DNA of 64,000 nucleotides from contig NZ_CP027229.1 in the NCBI RefSeq assembly GCF_002999135.1, positions 2,062,001-2,126,000 on the forward strand. The letters are read 5' to 3'. The notes under the pieces were generated by a model. That model searched no databases. It had not been told where the DNA came from and worked only from the letters and a program-made list of their open reading frames with translations. Positions 17,542 through 27,672 of the stretch are shown piece by piece. The first letter of the stretch is position 1. Every line of letters begins with the position of its first letter. Made by a program: the position numbers and the translations under genes. This DNA comes from Capnocytophaga sp. oral taxon 878 (GTDB lineage: Bacteria; Bacteroidota; Bacteroidia; Flavobacteriales; Flavobacteriaceae).

Positions 17542-20500
17542 TTAAAAAGTTGCTTTTACTCCTAAAGTAAAAGTAGATAAAGGTGAGTAAGTATAAGTAC
17601 TTGAGTTACCCGACTCAGAGGTAGTAGGGTTGAACCCTTTACGAGCAGTATAAAGCCATAAGTTATCTCCTGCCAAGGTAAAAGTCAAGCCTTCAAAGCC
17701 TATAGTTTGGCATACTTTTTTATCTAAGTTATAAGCCAAAGTAACATTGTTCAGTGCCAAGTAATCATTCTTAGTCAAGAAACGTGATGATATACTATTG
17801 GCATCACTATCATTCCCATAGTTTGATGATAATCTTGGTATATCAGTAACATCTCCTGCTTGTTTCCAACGGTTTTCCATATCTTTATGCCAGCTATACC
17901 CTCCTACTTTATCACTATTCATCAAGTTAGCGTATGCCCCATCGTAAGAATAACCTCCTAAGCTATATAACAACTGTGCGCTAACTGAAAAACCTTTGTA
18001 TCCCACATTCAAGTTAAATGCTCCACGTATGTCAGGTATAGCACTTTTACCTATATACTTTTGGGTAGCTTGGCTATAGTTTTCAGTTATACTTTCTTTA
18101 ATATTAGCATTAGGATTTTTAGCTTGATATTCGTGTAATGAAGTTATAGCTACATCTCCACTGTCATACGTACCATTATTATTGTTATCAGCATAGTGCA
18201 TAGTCCATTGGGCTGCTCCTGTTTGGCTATTTACACCACGATATTCACGTGTGTAAATATCATAAAGTGAATGACCTTTACTTCTACCAAAAATACTTGA
18301 TATATCAATTATTTTTTCACCTTGTATTGATTTATCATAAGGCATTTTGGTAAGCTTATTACTAAGTACTTCACCATTTACCCCTAAATCCACACGCCAA
18401 TCTTTAGTGTTTACCAAATGTGTTTGTAAGTTAAACTCAAAACCACTATTCACCAAGTTACCATCGTTTACTTTCCAAATACCATTACCAGTAGATGGAG
18501 CCAAACGGCTGTCAAAAATCAAATTATCAGTAGTTTTGTGATAATAATCTACTTGCAAATCTATAGCACGTGATTTTAAGAAGATAAATTCAGCTCCTAC
18601 TTGGAATATTTTAGCTTTTTCCCAAGTAAGGTCAGGATATCCTATTCGGTTAAACATTGCTGAAGGCAAGCCCATAAAGTTACCCAAATCATACACATCA
18701 TAACCTGAGTAATAAGACACGTTTCCTCCATCTGAGTCAACCGACTGGTCTCCCACAGTACCATAACTAGCTTTAAGCTTAAAGTAAGGTAACCATTCTT
18801 TTTCTTTCAAGAAGTCTTCTCTACTCACTACCCAGCCCAAACCTGCTGAAGCAAATGTACCCCATTTGTTATTCAAAAATCGTGAAGAACCATCACGGCG
18901 CAAAGAACCTGAGAACAAATATTTACCTTCATAATCATATAACAACTGACCAAAATAACTTTCCATACGGTAGTTATAGATGAAAGAAGTCATATTACCC
19001 AACTTAATAGCATTTTCAAGTTCTGTACCTTTTGGGTCTACCAAACCATTCTTATCACCTCTAAAAGTATAATAATCATAAGTAGTACTTTCGTGAGCTA
19101 CAAACGCCTGTAAATTGTGTTTATCAAATTGTTTAGCATAACGCAACATTTGTAAGAAAGTATAGTTTAGCAATTCATATCTCCTTTTATCAAGAGAACC
19201 TTTTTGGCTTGCCGAACTTCCATAATAAGGGTTTGTATAGTTATTAAAAGCGTTATTATAATACTCACCTCCCAAACGAGTTTCAAAAGTAAGTCCCTTC
19301 ACTATATCTGCACGTAAGAAAACATTACCAATTAAACTATTACGTGTTCTATTTTTTTTATCATAAGTTGCTTGCCCAATAGCATTGGTAAGGGCACCAA
19401 AACCACGTCCTCTACCAAAGTCATACTGGTAACCTCCATAATAAGGATCTTCTACTTTGTTGCCATTAGCATCACGTAAGAATAACGGATAGATAGAAGG
19501 AATATTATCACTAAACCAGAATAAACTATCAGAGTCAGAGCTTTGTCCATTGGCTTTAGTTTCTGTATGAGTATAGTTCAAGTTAAACTCACCTTTAAGC
19601 CAATTTTTGGGTTGGTAGCCCAAGTTAAGCCTACCTGTATAACGCTCAAAGCCAGTATTGATAGCATAGCCTTCATCTTTAAGGTAGCCAAAACCTGTAT
19701 AGTAAGTAGTTTTACCACTACCACCACTCATACTTACATTGTACTCACTACGTACAGCTGTTTGGAAAGCGTAGTCACCCCAGTTTTCAGGGTCATACTT
19801 ACGGGTAACCCCATCATTTATTCTACCAGTAGCAGGATTGATAAGGTTAGCGCCTGCTACATTCCACATATTGTATTTAGGAGCTATCCCTAAACTACCA
19901 AATAGATTTTTGCTAGCATAATCAGCAGCACTAGTATAACCATCACTAGCAAATTTAGTAGGATTGGCAGCTTGTGTTAGGGCACCACTTTGGCGCAAAG
20001 CATCCCAGCTAAGCTCTATATAACGTTCAGGACTTGTGATTACATCGTAACGAGGTAATAAACGCATATTAAACCCTACCTTTGATTCTATTTGAATGCG
20101 TGATACATCAGCACGTCCTTTTTTAGTAGTAATAAGAACAACCCCATTAGCACCACGTGAACCGTATACTGAGGTAGAAGTAGCGTCTTTAAGTACTACC
20201 ATACTCTCAATATCATCAGGGTTAATTGATGATACAGCTCCTTCATAAGGCACCCCATCCACTACAAAAAGAGGATCACGGTTACCATTTACTGAACCAA
20301 ACCCACGAATACGGATAGTAGCCCCACTACCTGGTTGCCCTGAAGAGTTAATGACACGTACCCCTGCTACTTCTCCCGCAATAGCCTTTGATACGTTTGA
20401 TACACTTTTTCTTTTAAGCGCATCTTTATCTACAGTAGCAGCAGTACCCACGTATTGGTCTTTCTTCACTGTTATGTAGCCTACTACTTCTACTTCTTCA

Positions 20501-20808
20501 ATTTGTTGAGCTTCTTCTTCTAAAGTTACATCTATAGTGCGTGAAGAGCCTACTTTTACGGTTTTAGTTTTCATCCCTAAAAATGAAAACTCTAGTGTTT
20601 TACCGGTAGCTACTTTAATATGGTAACGCCCATCCATATCAGTTTGCACTCCTTTGGACTGCTCACCTTTAACAACAACAGCTACTCCGAACAACTCCAT
20701 CCCGTTGCCATCGCGTACTACACCCGTTATTTCTCGCTCTTGGGCTAACGCAAACCCATGCACTATTAACGCTAATAATAGAGCAAAAACTACTTTGTTC
20801 AGTCTCAT
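17542..20808 (-). CDS. susC-like: SusC/RagA family TonB-linked outer membrane receptor
   Basis: 1088 residues: signal peptide ending VHGFALAQ, an N-terminal carboxypeptidase-like beta-sandwich (REITGVVRDGNGMELFGVAV, about residues 25-105), a plug domain with SGQPGSGATIRIRGFGSVNG and LVVLKDATSTSVYGSRGANGV-like features, then a large barrel that ends in FTLGVKATF. It imports an oligomer with SusD using TonB energy. No anti-sigma/STN domain is seen, so regulation by an ECF sigma factor is not indicated. It has its own promoter. Confidence 0.97.
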   Translation of the reverse strand: MRLNKVVFALLLALIVHGFALAQEREITGVVRDGNGMELFGVAVVVKGEQSKGVQTDMDGRYHIKVATGKTLEFSFLGMKTKTVKVGSSRTIDVTLEEEAQQIEEVEVVGYITVKKDQYVGTAATVDKDALKRKSVSNVSKAIAGEVAGVRVINSSGQPGSGATIRIRGFGSVNGNRDPLFVVDGVPYEGAVSSINPDDIESMVVLKDATSTSVYGSRGANGVVLITTKKGRADVSRIQIESKVGFNMRLLPRYDVITSPERYIELSWDALRQSGALTQAANPTKFASDGYTSAADYASKNLFGSLGIAPKYNMWNVAGANLINPATGRINDGVTRKYDPENWGDYAFQTAVRSEYNVSMSGGSGKTTYYTGFGYLKDEGYAINTGFERYTGRLNLGYQPKNWLKGEFNLNYTHTETKANGQSSDSDSLFWFSDNIPSIYPLFLRDANGNKVEDPYYGGYQYDFGRGRGFGALTNAIGQATYDKKNRTRNSLIGNVFLRADIVKGLTFETRLGGEYYNNAFNNYTNPYYGSSASQKGSLDKRRYELLNYTFLQMLRYAKQFDKHNLQAFVAHESTTYDYYTFRGDKNGLVDPKGTELENAIKLGNMTSFIYNYRMESYFGQLLYDYEGKYLFSGSLRRDGSSRFLNNKWGTFASAGLGWVVSREDFLKEKEWLPYFKLKASYGTVGDQSVDSDGGNVSYYSGYDVYDLGNFMGLPSAMFNRIGYPDLTWEKAKIFQVGAEFIFLKSRAIDLQVDYYHKTTDNLIFDSRLAPSTGNGIWKVNDGNLVNSGFEFNLQTHLVNTKDWRVDLGVNGEVLSNKLTKMPYDKSIQGEKIIDISSIFGRSKGHSLYDIYTREYRGVNSQTGAAQWTMHYADNNNNGTYDSGDVAITSLHEYQAKNPNANIKESITENYSQATQKYIGKSAIPDIRGAFNLNVGYKGFSVSAQLLYSLGGYSYDGAYANLMNSDKVGGYSWHKDMENRWKQAGDVTDIPRLSSNYGNDSDANSISSRFLTKNDYLALNNVTLAYNLDKKVCQTIGFEGLTFTLAGDNLWLYTARKGFNPTTSESGNSSTYTYSPLSTFTLGVKATF

Positions 20809-20836
20809 CTTTCTACTTATTTTTTAATTTCGAAGG

Positions 20837-20867
20837 CAAAGGTATATACTTTTTATGTTTCAGCCAA
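20837..20867 (-). promoter_or_regulatory. susCD promoter
   Basis: On the minus strand TACCTTTG at 20844-20837 and TTG at 20867-20865 with 20 bases between. The leader to the ATG at 20808 is about 25 bases. Confidence 0.8.
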
Positions 20868-21085
20868 ATTTTGCAGTTATTTTTTTCGAAGCGTTTATGA
20901 AGATATTACTTGAAAATTCGCAATAAAAATACTTATTGCTTGAAGATTTTATGTTAAAAAATAGATTTATTGAGAATATGCTAATATTACAGCTTTTGCG
21001 TTGCGTATATCTTACTGAAAAAAATATTGAAAAATGTGATATTTATCACAAATGAGAGCCTAATAGTTAGGTAGTTAGCAGGGTT

Positions 21086-21817
21086 TTAATGGGTATATTG
21101 GCTATTTTTCCTTGAGTACTCCCACTGCAAAAAATCTTCCTTGCTATCGGTAATTTTATCAGTGCAGATACCTTTATCATCTGTGGTGATATTAATTTGC
21201 TGGGTATTGCGTTGCTCTTGTACTATATAATAACCACATTTTTTTTCGGCAGAAATAGTAAAAATGCTGCGTACTTCAGTTGTTTCACCTTTGCAGGGGA
21301 TATTATTACCTGTGGTAATATTACCTTGATAGCTAAGAGCATTGGCAATAAAAATAGGTTTAAGTTTCTTTCCTTTAGGTTCTAACCATAATAACTGCTC
21401 ACTTCCTATAGGCTGGGCACGATTTAGGTTAGAATAAAAAGTACGAAGTTCATAGGCAAAAGTTTTAGGTTTCACTTCGGGAGTGCGCTTACTTATTTCT
21501 ATCCCTTGAATACGTTGTTTTTCATTGTTTTGCCAAAAATTGTCAGCTATATAGTAGTTTTCTATGCGTTGCTTTTGGGTGTTATAACGCACTATATAAG
21601 CATCATAGGCTGTAGTTTCTTTCTTTTCGAGTGGGAAAACAATAAGTTTGTGCAGTGTATCACCTATAAAGGTTTGCTCGGAGTACAAGTGCCAAACTAC
21701 GCGGCGTTTGTCAATTTTAAATTTTGTTTCAATAGCCTTAAAGGGAGCGCTATTATGGTACTCTTGAGCCATAAGGCTTATGGGTAATAGGTACAATAGG
21801 AATATCAGTCTTTTCAT
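21086..21817 (-). CDS. Secreted protein of unknown function
   Basis: 243 residues with a signal peptide (MKRLIFLLYLLPISLMAQ). No domain is recognised. The mature protein has mixed strands and two cysteine-containing stretches (NNIPCKGETTE, EKKCGYYIV, KGICTDKI), so disulphides in the periplasm are possible. It is eight bases from the phosphatase gene upstream, so the two may be cotranscribed. No terminator was seen in the 277 bases between susC and this stop. Confidence 0.6.
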   Translation of the reverse strand: MKRLIFLLYLLPISLMAQEYHNSAPFKAIETKFKIDKRRVVWHLYSEQTFIGDTLHKLIVFPLEKKETTAYDAYIVRYNTQKQRIENYYIADNFWQNNEKQRIQGIEISKRTPEVKPKTFAYELRTFYSNLNRAQPIGSEQLLWLEPKGKKLKPIFIANALSYQGNITTGNNIPCKGETTEVRSIFTISAEKKCGYYIVQEQRNTQQINITTDDKGICTDKITDSKEDFLQWEYSRKNSQYTH

Positions 21818-21825
21818 TTTATTTA

Positions 21826-22548
21826 TTATTGGTTACGTCCTTGTTCATTGGGGTATAAGGTAAAAACGGGGTCGCTTTGCCAGTAAGTGGCAGTATCAAT
21901 ATCCATAATGGTAATACGCCCCTTAAAGGCTGCTCCTGTATCTACATTGGTAACACCATTAAAGGAGAGAGGCTTATCGGTGCCTAACCTTGTAGTAGGA
22001 GTATGCCCTATATATATGTGTTGGTAAAGGGATAATCGTTTAGGATAAAGAGGATTGGTAGGAGAAAGAGTAGTACTTTGGGCTAATTCCCAAAGGGTTC
22101 TGTCCCAATAAAACATTTCTTCAAAATGCTCATAAGCTATACCTCGGAGGTTGCTAAAACCAGCGTGTACAAAAAGACGGTTTTGGCTATCAAGGTGGTA
22201 ATTTTGAAGTGAATCCAAGAAATTAAGGTGTGCTGTGCGGCGCTCGGTGGTTACGTGTTGGTAAGCAAGCTCGGTAGCTTTGCCTCCATGTAGTCGCCAA
22301 AGGGTATCCATAGGCTTTCCTAAAAGAAAATCATAGCACAAAGCATCGTGATTACCACGTAACAACAGGCAACGGTGCTTTTGTTGGTAATCTATCAAAA
22401 AGTCCAACACTTCGGGGGTTTGGCTCCATCCGTCGGCATAATCACCAAGGAAGATAAGAAAATCATCGGGTTGTATATTGGCGCGTTCTAGCACTTGGGT
22501 AAGGGCGTGCAGAGCCCCGTGAATATCTCCTATAACAAGAGTACGCAT
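21826..22548 (-). CDS. Metallophosphoesterase, serine/threonine phosphatase-like
   Basis: About 240 residues with the binuclear metal motifs of the calcineurin-like family in order: GDIHG (near the start), FLGDYADGW, RGNHD, a histidine in FVHAGF and the late YIGHTPT. This set is typical of bacterial PPP-type protein phosphatases and diadenosine polyphosphatases; the substrate is unknown. I chose the ATG at 22548 (MRTLVIGDIHG), as in the family, rather than the upstream ATG at 22572, which would add eight residues. Confidence 0.88.
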   Translation of the reverse strand: MRTLVIGDIHGALHALTQVLERANIQPDDFLIFLGDYADGWSQTPEVLDFLIDYQQKHRCLLLRGNHDALCYDFLLGKPMDTLWRLHGGKATELAYQHVTTERRTAHLNFLDSLQNYHLDSQNRLFVHAGFSNLRGIAYEHFEEMFYWDRTLWELAQSTTLSPTNPLYPKRLSLYQHIYIGHTPTTRLGTDKPLSFNGVTNVDTGAAFKGRITIMDIDTATYWQSDPVFTLYPNEQGRNQ

Positions 22549-22576
22549 AAGATAATAATTAACAATTAACAATTAA

Positions 22577-22614
22577 AAGAGGTAAAACAGTAAGATATAC
22601 TGCTTTACCTCTTA
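22577..22614 (-). terminator. Terminator after the class I aldolase
   Basis: A long near-perfect stem: AAGAGGTAAAACAGTA (from 22577) pairs with the complementary TACTGCTTTACCTCTT. On the minus strand it is followed by TTTTAATTG. It separates the aldolase from the phosphatase gene. Confidence 0.8.
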
Positions 22615-22631
22615 TTTCTACCTATTAGTTA

Positions 22632-23522
22632 TTATTTAATTGATGCTTGGTAGATGCCTTCAATAGTACTGGCAAGTGTTTCATTAAACTGTTCATCGGT
22701 TTGTGATGCCGAAAGCCCTTGGGTAAGGGCACGTGAAAAACTAGCTATCACCCCTTTGTTTTGGGCAAGAATTTCGTTGGCACGGTCGCGGGTATAACCT
22801 CCTGAAAGGGCTACTACACGCACTACGCGTGGGTGCTTGGTAAACTCCTTGTAAAGGTTATTAATAGTAGGCAATGAGAGTTTAAGCATTACATTGGCAT
22901 CATCGGGTAGGTTATCCAAATACTTACGAATTTCATCACGCAAAATAGCTTCGGCTAATGATTTATCGGGGATGTTAATATCTACTTCGGGCTCGATAAT
23001 AGGCACTAAACCCGATGCTATTACCTGCTTGGCGACTGCAAACTGCTGGCGTACTACATTGGCAATACCCATAGGAGAGGCTTTTTTAATTACCGACCTC
23101 ATTTTAGTACCAAAGATATGATGTCGGTTAGCACTTTCCAACAATGAGGTTAAACCCTCAAGAGGTTTCATCAGTTGTACGCCTTCGCTATCAATTTCTT
23201 CTAAGCCTCTGTCTATTTTTAAGAAGGGAACAATATGTTTTTCTTCCCAGAGATAGTCGGCAGTGAGTTTGCCATCTATTTCTCTGTCCATTGTTTGTTC
23301 AAAGAGAATAGCTCCTAAAATTTTATTACTATTAAAAGCAGGACTTTTAATAATACGAGTGCGCATTTGATGAATAAGGCTGAACATTTCATCTTCATCT
23401 TTATACTGGCTTTGGGTAATGCCATATAAACTCAAGGCTTTGGGGGTACTGCCGCCACTTTGATCGAGGGCAGCTACAAAGCCTTTTCCTTTTGCCATTT
23501 GTTTAAGTTGTTCTTTTTTCAT
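22632..23522 (-). CDS. Class I fructose-bisphosphate aldolase
   Basis: A Schiff-base aldolase of glycolysis and gluconeogenesis in the cytoplasm. The 296-residue length and the opening [20 protein letters not shown] match the bacterial class I family (COG3588). The catalytic lysines are expected in FLKIDRG and NVMLKLSLP, and the phosphate loop in [11 protein letters not shown]. It sits downstream of the sialate O-acetylesterase gene. The reading direction and terminator suggest the two could share a transcript; the link between them is unclear. Confidence 0.93.
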   Translation of the reverse strand: MKKEQLKQMAKGKGFVAALDQSGGSTPKALSLYGITQSQYKDEDEMFSLIHQMRTRIIKSPAFNSNKILGAILFEQTMDREIDGKLTADYLWEEKHIVPFLKIDRGLEEIDSEGVQLMKPLEGLTSLLESANRHHIFGTKMRSVIKKASPMGIANVVRQQFAVAKQVIASGLVPIIEPEVDINIPDKSLAEAILRDEIRKYLDNLPDDANVMLKLSLPTINNLYKEFTKHPRVVRVVALSGGYTRDRANEILAQNKGVIASFSRALTQGLSASQTDEQFNETLASTIEGIYQASIK

Positions 23523-23551
23523 AGCTCTTCTTATTTTCTCTTTCCTAATCC

Positions 23552-25621
23552 TTATTTCTCGGTTGTAAAAGTAGAGGCTGGCAGGTTGGCTTCGTTCACT
23601 AAATTAGCATCGGTAACGGGCTGCCAACCGAAACGTACTTGTGTAGGTATGGGAACCTGAGGAGAAGTAACTTTTACTTGATTACCTACTACCTCGGCTA
23701 TTGCTGGATAGAATATTCCATTACTACCTGATAGCTCAAAGGTGCGTAAGGGTTTGCCATCGGAGGAGTGTAATCCTTGAGCATAATCAAAGGTTATGAA
23801 AGCTGCCCCTTCGACATAACGCACGCTTTTAAACAAGGGACCTGAAGGGGTTACTTCTGTTTTGCCATAGGTTTTGTTCAGTGCCCAATAGGCTAAACGC
23901 TCACCTATAGGCTGTTTGTTTTTAGGGTGTACATCGGTAGGATTACCATAGTCATAAGCTACAGCCATACCACTGTAAGGCACCTGAGAAAGCATCCTAC
24001 GCTGGCTATCACGGAACCACCCCCATGATGGGCGATTGATACTTGAGAGCTGCACATAGTAAAAAGGCATTTGCATATTACCAAAGTAATTGCGCCAGCT
24101 TTTTACTAATAGAGGGAACAGCTTACTATGAGCATCTTTGTTATGAGCATTTGATTCGCCTTGGTACCAAATTACCCCTTGAATAGGAAACTGTTGCAGG
24201 GGTATGATACCAGCCTCAAACAAATAGGCTGGTTCATAAGGATGCCTTTGTAGCTTATCATCACTCTTTTTAATATTTTGTGAAGCACGTGAGCGCACCC
24301 AATCCATTATAAAATCATTATCGCGCCAGTGATATAATATGGCAGGGAAATCATACTCCAAGGTATGGCGATCTATCCACGCTTCGGTAGGTGAGCCGCC
24401 AATGGCATTGCATATAAGCCCGATGGGCATATCTAAATCTTTTTGTAGTGTTTTGCCGAAATAATAGGCTACTGCTGAAAAATCAGATACTGTTTCGGGG
24501 GTACATACTTCCCACTTGGCAGGTGCATAGTACTGCAACATATTAAGAGAATCAAGCACTGAAGCCTTCCACTCGACAGGATCGGTACGCCAAAGGGCTT
24601 TCATATCATACAAGCGGATGTTAGGATTATTGGCCTGTGGAATATCCTTACTGCCTGTACTGGTTTGGTTCATATAAAACTCCATATTTGATTGGCCAGA
24701 GCATAACCACACCTCGCCTGCGGCTACATTGGTAAAGGTGCGTTTCTCTTTGCCAGCTGTAATAGCTAAAGTATAGACTTCTTTGGCGCGTAGGGGATCT
24801 AAGGTTACTGCCCATTTACCATTGGTATCGGCTATGGCTGTTTGTTTTTGGTTGCCTATTTTCACTTCTACTTTGGTGCCTGTATTGGCAATACCGTGTA
24901 GGGTGAGTGGAATGCCGTGCTGCAATACCATATTGCTAGAATAGACTTGTGGCAGCTGCAAGCCCCCGTAATTACCCGTAATACCACCATACACTATTTG
25001 GGCTAAGATAGCAGCCCCTTTGGCATTGGGGTGTACGGCATCGGGGAGCATTTGGGGATAGTGATATAAAGGCTCGTGAAAGTTGATGAGTTGTACCTCA
25101 GCTTCTTGGGCTACAAGTTCTATTGAGTGTTGTATTTCGGCGTGCCAATCACGAGTACCTGATTCAAAGCGTTTGTGGCGGTGAGCCAGAGGAGTCATAC
25201 GGGCAATGATTATGCGTGCTTTGGGGTTTGCCTCACGGAAAGATTTAATAAGAGCTAAATAATCTTTCACGAACTCATCACGGTAGTTAGGCCAGTTACG
25301 GGGGTCGGTATCATTAATTCCTAAATGAATTACTACTATATCACCCGCAAAGGCAAGAGCTTTTTTGTATTCGTCCTGCTTGATATAAGGCTTATGGCCT
25401 TTGCTAAGCAAGGTAGCGCCTGAATGACCAAAGTTACCCACCTCATAGCCTTTTCCTAAAAGCTGCTGGAGTACTGAGGGGTAACTATTCTGTTCGCGGT
25501 TATCAATACCATAGCCATAAGTGATGCTATTACCTACACAAGCCACCTTAACAGGGTTTTTCTGTGCATAGGCAAAAACACTTACTAGCAAAATACTGAT
25601 AAGAAATAGTTGCTTTTTCAT
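23552..25621 (-). CDS. Secreted sialate O-acetylesterase with extra SGNH domain
   Basis: 689 residues with a signal peptide ([16 protein letters not shown]). Two hydrolase domains are visible. Residues about 25-210 form a GDSL/SGNH domain: [11 protein letters not shown] (Ser), [10 protein letters not shown] (Gly), [12 protein letters not shown] (Asn) and DAVHPNAKG (Asp/His). From about 290 on is a SASA domain with [29 protein letters not shown] and [10 protein letters not shown]. The second domain fits removal of O-acetyl groups from sialic acid, which would let a host-associated bacterium use mucin or serum glycans. No sialidase is in the window. Confidence 0.92.
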   Translation of the reverse strand: MKKQLFLISILLVSVFAYAQKNPVKVACVGNSITYGYGIDNREQNSYPSVLQQLLGKGYEVGNFGHSGATLLSKGHKPYIKQDEYKKALAFAGDIVVIHLGINDTDPRNWPNYRDEFVKDYLALIKSFREANPKARIIIARMTPLAHRHKRFESGTRDWHAEIQHSIELVAQEAEVQLINFHEPLYHYPQMLPDAVHPNAKGAAILAQIVYGGITGNYGGLQLPQVYSSNMVLQHGIPLTLHGIANTGTKVEVKIGNQKQTAIADTNGKWAVTLDPLRAKEVYTLAITAGKEKRTFTNVAAGEVWLCSGQSNMEFYMNQTSTGSKDIPQANNPNIRLYDMKALWRTDPVEWKASVLDSLNMLQYYAPAKWEVCTPETVSDFSAVAYYFGKTLQKDLDMPIGLICNAIGGSPTEAWIDRHTLEYDFPAILYHWRDNDFIMDWVRSRASQNIKKSDDKLQRHPYEPAYLFEAGIIPLQQFPIQGVIWYQGESNAHNKDAHSKLFPLLVKSWRNYFGNMQMPFYYVQLSSINRPSWGWFRDSQRRMLSQVPYSGMAVAYDYGNPTDVHPKNKQPIGERLAYWALNKTYGKTEVTPSGPLFKSVRYVEGAAFITFDYAQGLHSSDGKPLRTFELSGSNGIFYPAIAEVVGNQVKVTSPQVPIPTQVRFGWQPVTDANLVNEANLPASTFTTEK

Positions 25622-25669
25622 TGTTCAATAGTGAATTTTGATTGTAATAATAAAGATTCTTATTCTGTG

Positions 25670-25677
25670 CAAAGGTA
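25670..25677 (-). promoter_or_regulatory. Possible -7 box of the sialate O-acetylesterase gene
   Basis: TACCTTTG on the minus strand, 49 bases before the ATG. No TTG at the usual 19-20 base spacing was found, so the site is weaker than the others. Confidence 0.5.
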
Positions 25678-25709
25678 CAAAAAAAATTAACAGAATATAC
25701 GTTTTCTTG

Positions 25710-26165
25710 TTATATACCTCCTATTCTAACAAAACTACCCAGTACTACCATTAGTACGCCTATAGTGGTTACGCAGATAATATGCACTGCCATTTCTGGC
25801 AATTTTTTCATATTGCCTTTACGCAACTGAGGCAATACACGTGTTTGTGCTGAAATAGCAAAGCATACAGATGTGAGCAAGCACATAAGCTTAAGTGATA
25901 CTACGCGCTCTATAGGTGTACTGAACGAAAACCAAGTGCTAAAGCTCGCACTATAATCATACGCCATTATGATGCCTGTAATTACGAGCACTACCAATGA
26001 GGGCATCCCTATGGGTTCATAGGTTTTTTCAAAATTGCCAATATAGCTAAAATCATTATGCTTGAGGGCTTTGGGTAAAAAACCTATTGCCAGCACCAAA
26101 TGCCCGCCTACCCAAATGGTGGCTGCTATAAGATGCACTATAAGAAGAATGTGATGTGTGTACAT
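25710..26165 (-). CDS. CopD-like four-helix membrane protein
   Basis: 151 residues with four transmembrane segments (LLIVHLIAATIWVGGHLVLAI; LVVLVITGIIMAY; LKLMCLLTSVCFAISA; IICVTTIGVLMVVLG). The histidines in the first helix (IVHLIAATIWVGGH) resemble the CopD/YozB type of membrane protein that may bind haem or copper. The ATG directly abuts the pth stop, so the two genes are probably translated from one message. Confidence 0.7.
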   Translation of the reverse strand: MYTHHILLIVHLIAATIWVGGHLVLAIGFLPKALKHNDFSYIGNFEKTYEPIGMPSLVVLVITGIIMAYDYSASFSTWFSFSTPIERVVSLKLMCLLTSVCFAISAQTRVLPQLRKGNMKKLPEMAVHIICVTTIGVLMVVLGSFVRIGGI

Positions 26166-26732
26166 TTATTTGTTATTAAAAGTATTCATTGTATTCTGTA
26201 AGCCTGCTAAGCCATAGGAAAGTACTGCTTCGGCACATTTTTCAAGGCGTTCTGGCAAGAGGGCTTGCTCTTCGGGAGTCCACTCACCAAGTACGTAGTT
26301 TATCTGCTTACCTGTTTCGAAATTACTGCTGATGCCAAAGCGAAGGCGTGCATAATTTTGAGTATTAAGCTGGCTTTGGATATCTTTAAGACCATTGTGA
26401 CCTCCATCGCTACCTTTTCCTTTGAGGCGGATGGTGCCGAAGGGGATATTAAGGTCGTCGGTAATGACCAAGAGGTTTTCGACCGGTATTTTTTCTTTTT
26501 CTAACCAATAGCGTACTGCTTTGCCGCTTAAATTCATATAAGTAGAAGGTTTTAGGAGTATGAAAGTACGCCCTTTGACCTTAATTTCGGCCAAATCACC
26601 TAATTTTTCGGTAGAGAATGAAACATTATGAGTTTTGGCTAAAGTATCGGCTACCATAAAACCGATATTATGACGTGTGTGGGCGTATTCGCCCCCTATG
26701 TTACCTAAACAAGCTATTAAATATTTTTTCAT
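26166..26732 (-). CDS. pth: Peptidyl-tRNA hydrolase
   Basis: Frees tRNA from peptidyl-tRNA released by stalled ribosomes. The catalytic histidine is in TRHNIGFMVAD (about residue 20); the other conserved parts are KPSTYMNLSG, DDLNIPFGTIRLK and GGHNGLKDI. The ATG at 26732 gives MKKYLIACLGNIG, as in the family. A longer frame from 26798 would add 22 residues, but those codons cover the promoter. From the -7 box the start site would fall on or next to the ATG. Confidence 0.95.
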   Translation of the reverse strand: MKKYLIACLGNIGGEYAHTRHNIGFMVADTLAKTHNVSFSTEKLGDLAEIKVKGRTFILLKPSTYMNLSGKAVRYWLEKEKIPVENLLVITDDLNIPFGTIRLKGKGSDGGHNGLKDIQSQLNTQNYARLRFGISSNFETGKQINYVLGEWTPEEQALLPERLEKCAEAVLSYGLAGLQNTMNTFNNK

Positions 26733-26736
26733 AGTG

Positions 26737-26766
26737 CAAAGGTACAAAATAATTATTAAATAACAA
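26737..26766 (-). promoter_or_regulatory. pth promoter, nearly leaderless
   Basis: On the minus strand TACCTTTG at 26744-26737 and TTG at 26766-26764, spacing 19. Only four bases lie between the -7 box and the ATG. Confidence 0.8.
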
Positions 26767-26843
26767 TTGAGAATTAGAAGTAATTTATTTGTGAGCAAGC
26801 AGGAGAGAGATGCTGCCTAAAGTAGGAAGTGTTTTTTTAATAT

Positions 26844-26875
26844 AAAAGCAGCTTACCTGATAGGCAAGCTGCTTG
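26844..26875 (-). terminator. Terminator at the end of the array
   Basis: AAGCAGCTTACCT pairs with AGGCAAGCTGCTT around a short loop. On the minus strand it continues TTTTATATT. It separates the accessory array from pth, and the 110 bases between it and the next stop hold nothing else that I recognise. Confidence 0.75.
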
Positions 26876-26984
26876 ATGTTATTCATTATTTTTTGCCTCT
26901 GCAATGGGCTTTTTTAGAAAGAAATTGTGTTAGGCTTGGTTACTATAACATTTATGTATTGTATATTCTCCTGTGGTTTTGTTA

Positions 26985-27581
26985 TTATTTTTTAGGATTC
27001 CAATACTTATCGGTTTCTTCCATTTTTAGGAGTTTGCCTTTTTTGAAGTGGGCAACAAAATACTGCTGCTGGGCTTGGGGACTTACTTGATTGGGCTGTT
27101 GTGCGTATAAGTGCATTTGGCCTGTAAGAAATTGGGCTTTTATATGCCCATTGCTGTCTTTTTTAGCCTCAAAGAAGGGTTCTAAATCGGTGAGCATTGC
27201 TGCTTTTTGTGATTGGTACGCCTCATCGGTGCCGGTTCTGAAACAGGTGAAATCTTGCAAGTAGAGGCTGTTATTTTTTAGTACCCATAGAGCATCTAAG
27301 GGCTTTTTCATTTTCTGCAAAAAAACTACATTATCATACTTTGACAATAGAGTAGTGTAACCTTTTTTTTGATAAATAGGTGAGAACTGAAAGTAATATA
27401 CCTTGCCATTCTCGTCGGTAAGAGTTTCGGCAGAAAGATCATACACATCGGAAGTGTGTGCTGCCTTGCTTATTATTTGTTGCTGATTATCTTCTAAACT
27501 TTCAGACCATTGGGGAGACTGCTGTTGTGCCCAAGTATTACAAAATAGAAGCAATATAGTGAGTTTGAAAAATGTGTTCAT
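26985..27581 (-). CDS. Secreted 198-residue protein, copy A1
   Basis: Signal peptide MNTFFKLTILLLFCNTWAQ, then a compact mature protein with no domain that I recognise. It differs from copy A2 at 29570 in only four residues. The match continues past the start codon for about 90 bases, so the duplicated DNA is about 680 bases long. Small secreted, duplicated proteins next to effector fragments are often immunity proteins, but that is inference. The gene is the last of the array and ends before a terminator. Confidence 0.8.
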   Translation of the reverse strand: MNTFFKLTILLLFCNTWAQQQSPQWSESLEDNQQQIISKAAHTSDVYDLSAETLTDENGKVYYFQFSPIYQKKGYTTLLSKYDNVVFLQKMKKPLDALWVLKNNSLYLQDFTCFRTGTDEAYQSQKAAMLTDLEPFFEAKKDSNGHIKAQFLTGQMHLYAQQPNQVSPQAQQQYFVAHFKKGKLLKMEETDKYWNPKK

Positions 27582-27638
27582 ACTATTTTTTTAATAACTA
27601 TTTACCTTACAAATATATGCTGTGGTAGGGGTTGCTGG

Positions 27639-27672
27639 TTATTGGATTGAAACATCATCAATTAGGAATGTG
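27639..27672 (-). pseudogene. 3' tail of the DUF3828-like gene
   Basis: Thirty-four bases identical to the end of the gene at 30225 (codons for the final residues and stop). To the right the match stops abruptly at 27672, where the VgrG-derived segment begins. This marks a recombination junction. Confidence 0.75.
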
